Source of the DNA: Candidatus Peribacteria bacterium
Lineage (GTDB): Bacteria; Patescibacteriota; Gracilibacteria; Peribacterales; Peribacteraceae
Direction of reading: 5' to 3'
Assembly: GCA_012515645.1 (NCBI GenBank)
Contig: JAAYXY010000054.1
Span: 1 to 17,199, forward strand
DNA: 17,199 bases
Shown: piece after piece, positions 1 to 6,301 of the stretch
How the letters are laid out: every line of letters begins with the position of its first letter
Position numbering within the stretch: position 1 is the stretch's first letter
Program-made: the position numbers and the translations under genes
The notes under the pieces: model-generated
What the model saw: the letters and a program-made list of their open reading frames with translations, nothing else
What the model was told of the DNA's origin: nothing
The model's database searches: none

Positions 1-528
1 CGCGGGGCGCTGCTCGATCCGGATCTTCAGGCAGTTATTATCACGAGCATGGCCTCATCTCCTGAGGGCAGGAGCGACCTGGAGCAGATCATCCGAATGC
101 AGCGAACAATTCTTGATCTCGCATTGCACGATGCCGCACTGCAGGGCACCGACCGGTTCCAACGTGAACGGCAATTGCCTGCGTTTATAAAACATATGCG
201 TGAAACGCTTGATCCCACTGGCACGTGGCGAGAGCATATGAGGAAGCAAACCGACACAATCATCGTGCGATTGGCAAACATTAAGAAGAGATGCATGCGT
301 CTCACGGCAAAAAAGGATACGCCCGGGATGCTGAAGCTCGTCTGCGAAATCCTTGAGCGCCACGGGATTGATCTCAATGCCATTGATTCAATGCCCACCA
401 AAGATTCTCCCAAAGGGATAGCATTTGAACTTGGGCACAAGGATGGGGCGTCGATCGATATACATCAATTAGAACAAGATCTTGATGCCATCGATGTCAT
501 CCTTCAAAAAGAAGAACCCAATCAGTAA
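1..528 (+). CDS. Unknown protein, 3' part (N-terminus outside window)
   Basis: The reading frame is open from the first base of the window and ends at TAA 526-528, so about 175 residues of a longer protein are visible. An ATG at 49 is in frame, but it has no Shine-Dalgarno and no -10 box just upstream, so I treat it as internal. The visible part is hydrophilic and probably mostly helical, with many Arg, Asp, Glu and Met residues. It has no membrane segment, no Cys cluster and no motif I recognise. An acidic stretch near the end (around QLEQDLDAIDVI) looks like a short coiled coil. A strong hairpin follows 13 bases after the stop, so this is the last gene of its transcript. Function unknown. 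Confidence 0.7.
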   Translation, partial: RGALLDPDLQAVIITSMASSPEGRSDLEQIIRMQRTILDLALHDAALQGTDRFQRERQLPAFIKHMRETLDPTGTWREHMRKQTDTIIVRLANIKKRCMRLTAKKDTPGMLKLVCEILERHGIDLNAIDSMPTKDSPKGIAFELGHKDGASIDIHQLEQDLDAIDVILQKEEPNQ

Positions 529-541
529 AAACATGCTACGG

Positions 542-574
542 CAATCGCCGACACCCGGGTGTCGGCGATTGTTT
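542..574 (+). terminator. Intrinsic terminator hairpin after the first gene
   Basis: Two perfectly complementary 15-base arms (542-556 and 557-571) form a GC-rich palindrome that can fold with a 4-base loop. It is followed by TTT and then GTAG. It starts 13 bases after the stop of the first gene. The T tract is short on this strand. On the minus strand a run of five T lies about ten bases beyond the hairpin, so weak bidirectional action for the converging 703-1716 gene is possible. Confidence 0.75.
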
Positions 575-605
575 GTAGAGACATGGAACTCAATTCGGAG
601 CATCC

Positions 606-650
606 CTGCCTACCGGCAGGCAGTCTGCGGAGCCAACTCTTGACGTTTGA
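606..650 (+). repeat. Intergenic palindromic repeat, copy 1
   Basis: Positions 606-623 form a near-perfect palindrome (CTGCCT-ACCGGC-AGGCAG, one mismatched pair at 612/617). It is followed by a conserved tail reading GTCTGCGGAGCCAA and TTGACG at 640-645. A second copy in the same orientation lies at 1798-1840. It resembles a REP-type element: short, GC-rich, outside genes and partly self-complementary. The TTGAC at the right end looks like a -35 box, but no -10 follows at the right distance here. Confidence 0.6.
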
Positions 651-702
651 TCTATGAAAAACCACCCCATTCCCTGCTCATGCATAATGAATAAAGCTCG
701 TT

Positions 703-1716
703 TTACGATGATACCTCTTCTGCATAGACATCGAGCAATGCAAAAAAGAAACCTACGACCAGAGGTCCCAGAATGAATCCTGATATACCAAAGATTGCGA
801 TACCACCAAGCACCGCAAAGAAAATGAAAAGAGGATGTATGCTCATTCCCTTTCCTACAAGGATTGGATGTAGCAGATTATCAATCAATCCTACCGCGGT
901 GCTTCCCCAAATAAGCATGCCAACTGCGGCTGTGTAATCTTGGATTACAAAGAGATACACTATCACCGGCGCAATCACAATCGCTGTGCCCACTGTAGGA
1001 ATCAGTGCTCCAATTCCTGCAATACTTCCTAGTAAAATAGCATTTGGTACGCCAAAAATTGCCAAACCAATCCCTGCAACAATCCCCTGCAGCAGTGCGA
1101 TGATTATTGACCCTCGTACGACTGAATTGATTGTGCGCTGCAATCTCTCGATGATTTGCTTTTCTTCCGCCTGAGTCAATGGACTGAGAGTGGTCAGTTT
1201 TTGTATGAATTTTTTACCGTCTTTTAGGAGATAGTAGTACGTAATAACACCAAGAAATAGTGCGAGTATTGTGGATGCGGTTCCTGCAAAAACAGTTTGG
1301 ATGTTGCCGACGATCCATTGCAGTGACTGTCCAGCATACGAGGTGAGATTTATTTGCATTGTTGGTGCATATCTTTGAATCATGTCTTCTATAGTACGGA
1401 ATACTATACTGGTAAATTGCGGTTGGCCGGATGTAATTTGTGTATAGAGATCAGCAGTCTCTCTTGCAATCAGTAGACCGATAATTCCCAGTGGGATCAG
1501 GAGTACAATTATTGTGAGTACTACCGTAAAGAGCGCTGCTATATTTTTATTTTTCACTGTAGCCTCCATCCAGTGATAGACCGGATACACCATCACAGCA
1601 ACAGTGGCTGCAATTGCGATTGGAACAAAGAAAGGTAAGAAAATAATAATCACGAGAGTGAGTGATGCCAGGAGGAGGATTGTGAAAAATAATTTTCGTA
1701 GAAGTGCTTGTTGCAT
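703..1716 (-). CDS. AI-2E / PerM family membrane transporter
   Basis: This is a 337-aa polytopic protein of the AI-2E exporter/PerM (UPF0118) family, whose members have been linked to signal, ion or metabolite export; the substrate here is unknown. Two hydrophobic hairpins lie in the first 85 residues, then an extracytoplasmic-looking stretch (about 85-135). Further helices include the glycine-rich segment around GVPNAILLGSIAGIGALIPT and a C-terminal GISGFILGPLVVGFF block typical of the family. Length is normal for it. The ATG at 1716 is chosen because an extended -10 (TGC TATCAT, 1731-1723) ends 7 nt before it, which fits a leaderless mRNA; no Shine-Dalgarno is present. The gene is AT-richer than its neighbours (20 of 60 bases are G or C in 1501-1560) and lies between two repeat copies, which may indicate transfer. 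Confidence 0.9.
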   Translation of the reverse strand: MQQALLRKLFFTILLLASLTLVIIIFLPFFVPIAIAATVAVMVYPVYHWMEATVKNKNIAALFTVVLTIIVLLIPLGIIGLLIARETADLYTQITSGQPQFTSIVFRTIEDMIQRYAPTMQINLTSYAGQSLQWIVGNIQTVFAGTASTILALFLGVITYYYLLKDGKKFIQKLTTLSPLTQAEEKQIIERLQRTINSVVRGSIIIALLQGIVAGIGLAIFGVPNAILLGSIAGIGALIPTVGTAIVIAPVIVYLFVIQDYTAAVGMLIWGSTAVGLIDNLLHPILVGKGMSIHPLFIFFAVLGGIAIFGISGFILGPLVVGFFFALLDVYAEEVSS

Positions 1717-1722
1717 GCATGC

Positions 1723-1752
1723 ATGATAGCAGGATATTCAAACGACTGTTGA
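1723..1752 (-). promoter_or_regulatory. Leaderless promoter of the AI-2E family gene
   Basis: On the minus strand the -10 is TATCAT (1728-1723), preceded by TGC (1731-1729), an extended -10. A weak -35, TCAACA (1752-1747), lies 18 bases further up. The predicted start, 7 nt past the -10, is the A of the ATG at 1716. An inverted repeat ATTCAA-N7-TTGAAT (1736-1754) covers the -35 region and could be an operator, though it is short. Confidence 0.55.
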
Positions 1753-1797
1753 ATCTAACCTCGCATCATCGTTTGCAAACACGCAACCTTCAATGTT

Positions 1798-1840
1798 TAC
1801 CGGCAGGCAGGCAGTTTGCGGAGCCAATTATTGACATATA
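1798..1840 (+). repeat. Intergenic palindromic repeat, copy 2
   Basis: Same element and orientation as the copy at 606-650: TACCGGCAGGCAGGCAG, then TTTGCGGAGCCAA, then TTGACA. It differs by one extra tandem GGCA unit, lacks the left palindrome arm seen in copy 1, and carries a few substitutions. TTGACA at 1831-1836 is a perfect -35 consensus. Possible -10 boxes are AAATAT (1854-1859, 17-base spacer) or TATACA (1857-1862, 20-base spacer), both imperfect. It could therefore supply a promoter to the small ORF at 1888. Confidence 0.6.
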
Positions 1841-1887
1841 AAACTTTTTATTGAAATATACATTTATCTACTTTCCGTTCTTGACCT

Positions 1888-2082
1888 ATGTCTTCCCAAT
1901 CTCTTCTTACTGGCAACTTCCACGGCGGTTTAGGCATTCCCGAGCATTTGCTCACGGGGGAAGAGCCCGACAGAACGCTTTCCAAGAATCGAGATGAACG
2001 CCAGATGCAAATTCTGATGGATTCCAGCCGTAGGCGTGCACAGCAGGTGCTGAAGCCCGCGGAGGGAGAAGGGGAGGGGTGA
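1888..2082 (+). CDS. Possible small hypothetical protein (64 aa)
   Basis: This ORF of 64 codons starts at ATG 1888 and ends at TGA 2080-2082. The product would be soluble and hydrophilic, with an Arg-rich stretch (SSRRRAQQ) and a Gly/Glu-repeat tail (EGEGEG). I do not recognise it. In its favour are a protein-like composition and a perfect -35 hexamer in the repeat about 50 bases upstream. Against it are the lack of a Shine-Dalgarno, the lack of a -10 at leaderless distance, and the short length. The opposite-strand ORF in the same place looks worse. If neither is real, 1717-2106 is about 390 bases of non-coding DNA holding one promoter and one repeat. Confidence 0.4.
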   Translation: MSSQSLLTGNFHGGLGIPEHLLTGEEPDRTLSKNRDERQMQILMDSSRRRAQQVLKPAEGEGEG

Positions 2083-2106
2083 TGTTGGATCACTGATGGC
2101 GATCAT

Positions 2107-4002
2107 CTACTCCAGATGTACCAGCGAGAGGATGTGCTGTACGACCGGATCGGTTTCCGCCTTTATTCTCCGCCTGCGCATACGGCTCTGCACCAGTGCA
2201 GGCGTCATGGCGGGATTCGTATAAAATTCCTGCATTAACTGGGTTCCGGCTTCCGCAAGCACCTGTAATCCTCTGGCTGCATCCTGGATGACAAGCCGAT
2301 CTCCTTCTATCTGCACAATCCCGGCCATGGAAAGCGCATGTAGTCCCAGTAAACCGCTGGTGTAGTATGCGACACCGACACCATCTGTCGGAGAATTGTC
2401 GCGCAGGAGCACGAGGTATGCAGCAAGCTTCGATGCGAAGATCGCGCGATGCTGATCTTCCGGCATGCGCCGGAGCAGCTCAGCGGAAAATATTTCCGCT
2501 TTCGTTTCTTCCAGTGCTGTTTCTGCAGTACCCGAACCGATGCGGTTCGTGGCTTGCGGATCATTCGACGAAAAAATCGTGTGTGTGGCTTCGTGGGCGT
2601 AATAGTTTTTTGCAGAAGCCCGAATGTATTCTTCCTGCGGAATCGACTGCAGAAGATCCGGAAATATTGCATTGGCGATCTCTTCTTCATCGAGCGCGTC
2701 ATCAAGCATGCAGTCCGGATGCATGACGATACGTTTTTCCAACGCTTCGGCACCTGTGCGGAAATGCAGATTAGGACCGAATCCAAATGCATGTATTGCG
2801 ACAACAGAGGGGGGAACCGAATGCAGTGTCGGTTGTACAGGCGCTTCACGAACGATTTCATCGCAAAGATGCTGCGCATTTGCCTGCAGTGTTTCCATAT
2901 CAGCCAACATACGTGTGCACTGTGGCGTAACCAAGCCCAGGCGTAGTTCCATATCCATTTTGTTGGCATTGCCTGCGACAGACCTTCCTCCAGCGGCAAA
3001 CAGAGCGATAGGGCATCCCTGTGCGGTGCACTGGGCAAGTTCGTCTTGCAGACGTTCCCAAATTCCCAAAAGTATGGAACCATCAGTTTTGCTGCTGGCA
3101 TGTATGAGTTGCGCGAACGAACGGAGAGCTTCTGGCAAATGATGATAGGATTGATTCAGTGATCCGCTGGTGACCCTTTCTGCGACATCGTCGGCAATAC
3201 GGTGAAAATGTTTGGTCATTCGTTTGGATTCGAATGGAAACACTTCACCGAAGGATTTCACATCGGCACCGCCGGTGTTGTCTTCATTGACGAAATCATA
3301 GAAGAGCCACGAGCCGCTCGCTTTTGTGAGAGGCGTTTTGTACTGCCCTCCCTTTTGATCGGCAAGTTCCATTTGTTTGATGTAGATTTGGTCGACATAC
3401 TTGCCGCACAACCCTGCGATTTGTAGCAATAGAGCCATCTCCGTGCGCGAAATACCCATGCGACTGAATGTAGCATCCGGCAATTGTGTCTTCTGCATCC
3501 AATGGCGAAGCAGTATCACCGCATGCATTTGTCGCTCGGCGGAAAGATGCATGAGCGTCATCCAGGATGCAGGTTGTAGCGAGCGGAGCGATTCTAGCGG
3601 TCCCATAAATCGATCACGGATTTTTTGGAGTGCACCACCATGCCTCAGTGCCGCTTGCAAACCCTCTTCATCATCTGCAGGTACTGCTGTTGCCCATTCC
3701 TCAGCAAGTTCTGCGATGCGCTGATTCACTCCGCTGCGCTCCCATACACCGTCCACCTCGGCAAAGGCACATTCAATCAATGCTTCGGGTGAGGTGATAC
3801 TTTCGGGAGCCGCGGGATACGATGTGTCTTGTTCGAGAATCGCGTGTACTCGGCACCGTACTTCTTGAATCATATGCATTGCTGTCGATGATGCCATTGG
3901 CTCCACTCCCTCTGTATCTTCGGTATGCATTGCAAACGGAGTCAGACGATTGCGGTCATCGGGGGTAAACTCTTCGGATCGTATAAATGTTTTTTTGACC
4001 AT
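2107..4002 (-). CDS. M49-like (dipeptidyl peptidase III-like) zinc metallopeptidase
   Basis: The 631-aa protein lacks a signal peptide and membrane segments, so it is probably cytoplasmic. A zinc site is visible: HEATH at residues 470-474 and EETKAE at 498-503, with E499 25 residues after the second His. This is the gluzincin arrangement. The second motif closely mirrors the EECRAE motif of dipeptidyl peptidase III (M49), and total size and order also fit. Classical M49 enzymes carry a six-residue HExxGH motif; here it is the five-residue HExxH, so it belongs to a divergent branch. Expected role: trimming short peptides. The N-terminal half (1-400) has no motif I know. The ATG at 4002 is supported by a TATAAT box 10 nt upstream. 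It is transcribed divergently from the small secreted protein at 4090. Family assignment is moderate; metallopeptidase is firmer. Confidence 0.75.
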   Translation of the reverse strand: MVKKTFIRSEEFTPDDRNRLTPFAMHTEDTEGVEPMASSTAMHMIQEVRCRVHAILEQDTSYPAAPESITSPEALIECAFAEVDGVWERSGVNQRIAELAEEWATAVPADDEEGLQAALRHGGALQKIRDRFMGPLESLRSLQPASWMTLMHLSAERQMHAVILLRHWMQKTQLPDATFSRMGISRTEMALLLQIAGLCGKYVDQIYIKQMELADQKGGQYKTPLTKASGSWLFYDFVNEDNTGGADVKSFGEVFPFESKRMTKHFHRIADDVAERVTSGSLNQSYHHLPEALRSFAQLIHASSKTDGSILLGIWERLQDELAQCTAQGCPIALFAAGGRSVAGNANKMDMELRLGLVTPQCTRMLADMETLQANAQHLCDEIVREAPVQPTLHSVPPSVVAIHAFGFGPNLHFRTGAEALEKRIVMHPDCMLDDALDEEEIANAIFPDLLQSIPQEEYIRASAKNYYAHEATHTIFSSNDPQATNRIGSGTAETALEETKAEIFSAELLRRMPEDQHRAIFASKLAAYLVLLRDNSPTDGVGVAYYTSGLLGLHALSMAGIVQIEGDRLVIQDAARGLQVLAEAGTQLMQEFYTNPAMTPALVQSRMRRRRIKAETDPVVQHILSLVHLE

Positions 4003-4011
4003 TGAGTACTC

Positions 4012-4040
4012 ATTATACCAAAAAACAGCCTATATGACGA
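4012..4040 (-). promoter_or_regulatory. Leaderless promoter of the metallopeptidase gene
   Basis: The minus strand has a perfect TATAAT (4017-4012) preceded by TGG (4020-4018), an extended -10. The -35, TCGTCA (4040-4035), matches four of six and has a 17-base spacer. The A of the ATG at 4002 is 10 nt past the -10, leaving at most a 2-3 nt leader. It faces the promoter of the 4090 gene. Confidence 0.7.
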
Positions 4041-4052
4041 TGGGCTAAGTCC

Positions 4053-4081
4053 TTGTACCCACAGGCATGTATTCCTATAAT
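4053..4081 (+). promoter_or_regulatory. Leaderless promoter of the small secreted protein
   Basis: TTGTAC (4053-4058), a 17-base spacer and a perfect TATAAT (4076-4081). The ATG at 4090 is 9 nt past the -10. Both facing promoters in this gap continue from TATAAT into GAG, so they look like mirrored copies. No Shine-Dalgarno fits in the remaining 8 bases. Confidence 0.7.
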
Positions 4082-4089
4082 GAGAGACT

Positions 4090-4317
4090 ATGCGAACTCT
4101 CCTTTTGATGCTTATTGTCGCGGCTTGCGCCGGGGTGATCCTCCCGGAGAGAAGTGCTGCGGCTCCCGTGCGATCTGAGGCTACGCGAATTATTGTCGCA
4201 TCGCGTTCCGTTCGCATGTACTATCCTCGCTACAAGCGACCGAAACGATCGCCGAAACGATGCTACGATTACTGCCTGCTCACCTATCCTCCGCGCTGCA
4301 GCAGGATCTGTCGATAA
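4090..4317 (+). CDS. Small secreted cationic four-cysteine protein
   Basis: A 75-aa protein. Residues 1-25 form a signal peptide: a short basic start (MR), a hydrophobic core about 3-19, and a cleavage-like AAA at 23-25. The predicted mature part, from P26, is 50 residues with 14 Arg/Lys and only 2 acidic residues, rich in Pro and Tyr. It ends in C58-x3-C62-x7-C70-x3-C74, suggesting two disulfides or a metal site. The CX3C...CX3C spacing resembles helical-hairpin peptides, but Pro residues in the loop make that uncertain. A weak lipobox (VAAC, 10-13) offers a lipoprotein alternative, though the preceding segment would be very short. The start is set by the TATAAT 9 nt upstream. Possible roles are an antimicrobial peptide, or a DNA- or surface-binding peptide; none is shown by sequence. 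It converges on the 4327 gene, 9 bases away. Confidence 0.75.
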   Translation: MRTLLLMLIVAACAGVILPERSAAAPVRSEATRIIVASRSVRMYYPRYKRPKRSPKRCYDYCLLTYPPRCSRICR

Positions 4318-4326
4318 GCGCAGTGT

Positions 4327-5169
4327 CTACCCCTTCTGTGGGTTCTGCTCGACCGTGAGTGCGAGTTTGACCATGAAGATCAGGAGGAACGCTGATGCGA
4401 GCATTTGCACGACGGGCAGAAGGATCCCAGCCAGGCGCATGCCCAGCAATCCCAGGATGAATCCTGCGACCATCTGGGCTACCAGTGCCAGTATGGCTGC
4501 TACGATCACATTCCCAAGGATCTTGCCCCAGAATCCGCTCGTTTTGGCATAACTCAGTTTCGCACTCTCGATCACGCCCTTGCGGTCGCGCACGAGCAGT
4601 ACGGGGCTCAGGATGAAGCGCGGCCCCAGGATGATGCCTGTGATAATGCCGATGAAGGGAATCCACATGAACGTCCGCACAAAAATCCACAGCGAGAGGA
4701 GGAAGAGCGGAATGATGAGACCGGGTACGCGGACCAGTGCATCCTGAGGCGTCACATTTTCATTGAGGGCAATGAGCAGGAAGTACGCGGATGCAATGAG
4801 TGATATCAACCATATGATGAGCATAGACACACCAATGGCGGGCAGGAGATTGCGGTACGCGGAAGCCATGGAATTGGCCATACTTTCCGCCTCTTCCGCC
4901 GTATCGAACTCTGGCATTGCTCCAAAAAACTCTTCTATCGCCGCCTGGTCACCCGCCTGAATGCGCTGCTGGATGTCCTGCATTTGCTGCATGTTGATAC
5001 CGATATCTTCCAGTGCAGATTCCGTTTGCCGCACGGCACGTTGACCAATGAGTGATTGGGTCACACCTAGGATGAGACCGAAGAGAACAGCGCCGACAAG
5101 GATTGCCATAAATGCACGGCGGAAAAAGCTCCAGGAATTGCCAAGAAGGACACCAAGAGGGGAAACCAT
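4327..5169 (-). CDS. Six-helix membrane protein of unknown function
   Basis: A 280-aa integral membrane protein with likely helices at about 18-40, 109-136, 149-166, 168-186, 216-240 and 246-268. Between helices 1 and 2 lies a soluble segment of about 65 residues, rich in Gln, Glu and Met (IGINMQQMQDIQQRIQAG), that could form a coiled coil. The stretch LSPVLLVRDRKGVIESAKLS, followed by a FWGKILGN turn, recalls the recurring pattern of DUF975- and GPDPase-membrane-domain-like proteins, so I place it loosely with them. No enzymatic motif is seen. No Shine-Dalgarno precedes the ATG; a TACACT box (5200-5195) lies 26 nt upstream. It is divergent from the 5284 gene and ends 9 bases from the secreted peptide gene. 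Confidence 0.7.
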   Translation of the reverse strand: MVSPLGVLLGNSWSFFRRAFMAILVGAVLFGLILGVTQSLIGQRAVRQTESALEDIGINMQQMQDIQQRIQAGDQAAIEEFFGAMPEFDTAEEAESMANSMASAYRNLLPAIGVSMLIIWLISLIASAYFLLIALNENVTPQDALVRVPGLIIPLFLLSLWIFVRTFMWIPFIGIITGIILGPRFILSPVLLVRDRKGVIESAKLSYAKTSGFWGKILGNVIVAAILALVAQMVAGFILGLLGMRLAGILLPVVQMLASAFLLIFMVKLALTVEQNPQKG

Positions 5170-5232
5170 GAGTAGGAGGGGAAAGTTGAAGCGAAGTGTA
5201 CACTATGATGCAGCCATACTGTGTGGGAGATA

Positions 5233-5261
5233 TGTACATAAACTTTATTATTATGTATAAT
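5233..5261 (+). promoter_or_regulatory. Probable promoter of the 170-aa unknown gene
   Basis: TGTACA (5233-5238), a 17-base spacer and TATAAT (5256-5261), in an AT-rich stretch that stands out from its surroundings. The ATG at 5284 lies 23 nt past the -10, giving a leader of about 16 nt without a Shine-Dalgarno. Confidence 0.5.
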
Positions 5262-5283
5262 ATATATTCCTCCTACGACGAAT

Positions 5284-5796
5284 ATGGCAAATACCATCAG
5301 CAACCCAAACCCCGAGCGCAATGCAGAACGATCGAATGTGCTGCCCGAAGGGCTGAATCCGGAGGAGTGGATCCTCGCCGATGGCATAGAGTACAACCAC
5401 GGCGGCACGGTACCAAGTTTGGAAGAGCGCATTGCAAAAGGAGAGCTCGGACCGGAGGAGGCAGCGGCATGGAGCGGCCTCTATGACCAGAACGGCGGGC
5501 TGATCTGTTTTTGTTCCAAAGAGCCCGGAAGTCCCGGTCGTATGTACGTTGGTCCCGCGACATCCGAAGTCAAACAAGTATTGCAGAAGGCCGGATACCG
5601 GCCTGCGTCCAGCAAGCAAACAGCGCTCTACGTGCCGTTCAGCATCAACAACACGCGCAATCAGCCCAAGGATGAAGCCGTTGCGGCACAACTGGCGCAC
5701 ATACGCGAAATAGAGCAGGACGCATGGCTAAATGAGCAACAGGAAGCACTGAGGCAGTGCATGATGAGGAACGTCACAAAAGAAGAGGAGCAGTAA
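5284..5796 (+). CDS. Unknown soluble protein (170 aa)
   Basis: A 170-aa hydrophilic protein without signal peptide or membrane segments. The N-terminus is Asn/Pro-rich. The middle (about 30-125) mixes Gly-rich turns and beta-like stretches (GGLICFCSK, GRMYVGPATSE, TALYVPFSIN). The C-terminal 45 residues are charged and helical (QLAHIREIEQDAWLNEQQEA). I do not recognise the family. It has its own promoter, is divergent from the membrane protein gene at 4327-5169, and ends 101 bases before the EF-like gene. The start is the first ATG after the TATAAT box. The coding call rests on length, composition and context. Confidence 0.7.
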   Translation: MANTISNPNPERNAERSNVLPEGLNPEEWILADGIEYNHGGTVPSLEERIAKGELGPEEAAAWSGLYDQNGGLICFCSKEPGSPGRMYVGPATSEVKQVLQKAGYRPASSKQTALYVPFSINNTRNQPKDEAVAAQLAHIREIEQDAWLNEQQEALRQCMMRNVTKEEEQ

Positions 5797-5883
5797 TCGC
5801 GATGCGTGGTAAAGAAGACTTGCCTCATCTATATAAGAGTGCAGCGGTGGCAAAGGTTTTCTCAATCGTGTTTCCAATACAGT

Positions 5884-5893
5884 GGAGGGAGGG
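5884..5893 (+). promoter_or_regulatory. Strong Shine-Dalgarno before ATG 5898
   Basis: GGAGGGAGGG ends 4 bases before ATG 5898, with the first GGAGG 9 bases away. It is one of only two clear Shine-Dalgarno sequences in the window and favours 5898 over the downstream ATG at 5937. Confidence 0.6.
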
Positions 5894-5897
5894 TAAT

Positions 5898-6206
5898 ATG
5901 CACAATTGCCTTTATTACACCATTCCCATTTCTTCTATGTCTCCCGCAGCAGTAGCCAAGAAGGAAAAAATCATCGGGAAAGTCACGCATTACTACGACC
6001 GCATTGGCGTTGCGGTCGTGGAGCTGGCGGCGCCGCTCAAAGTAGGGGATACCGTGTGCTTTAGGCGCGATGGTCAGGAGGTACTCCAGGAAATCCGGTC
6101 GATCCAGCTGGAACATGAACCGGTTGCCGCTGCCAAAAAGGGGCAGGCAATCGGTGTGCAGGTGAGCGTGCCTGTCCACGAAGGCGCACTGGTGGTCAAA
6201 GCGTAA
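5898..6206 (+). CDS. Translation elongation factor-like small protein
   Basis: The product is 102 aa from ATG 5898, or 89 aa from ATG 5937. The core from IIGKVTHYYDRIGVAVVEL through LKVGDTVCF, LEHEPVAAAKKGQAIGVQV and the closing VHEGALVVKA is a single beta-barrel like domain 2 of EF-Tu-type GTPases. It matches the short stand-alone EF-like proteins known from archaea and CPR bacteria, often found near U32 peptidases. It has no GTPase domain, so it cannot be a translation factor by itself; a partner-binding or RNA-binding role is plausible. The strong Shine-Dalgarno supports 5898, while family length would also allow 5937. It precedes typA by 95 bases on the same strand, so both may be translation-related. 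Confidence 0.8.
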   Translation: MHNCLYYTIPISSMSPAAVAKKEKIIGKVTHYYDRIGVAVVELAAPLKVGDTVCFRRDGQEVLQEIRSIQLEHEPVAAAKKGQAIGVQVSVPVHEGALVVKA

Positions 6207-6301
6207 GACGTCAAATGTGACCGCACGCCGGGCATCGTGGAAGATTGAGGATCTTCTCCTCGCCAATACGGGCGTGTATCCGTATCCTCTGGCAGATTTT
6301 T

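Noticed and set aside
1848..2093. 81-codon minus-strand ORF
   Set aside because: Ser/Pro/Cys/Trp-rich shadow-like product; the opposite-strand ORF is more protein-like, though itself doubtful.
2307..3101. 264-codon minus-strand ORF within the peptidase gene
   Set aside because: Same strand but another frame from the HEATH/EETKAE protein; Arg/Cys/Trp-rich with no motif.
5757..5897. 47-codon N-terminal extension of the EF-like protein
   Set aside because: It overlaps the end of the 170-aa gene and ignores the strong Shine-Dalgarno before 5898.
6245..6301. 19-codon N-terminal extension of TypA
   Set aside because: TypA proteins begin at the MSIRNIAIIAHVDHGKTT segment and the -10 box falls inside the extension.
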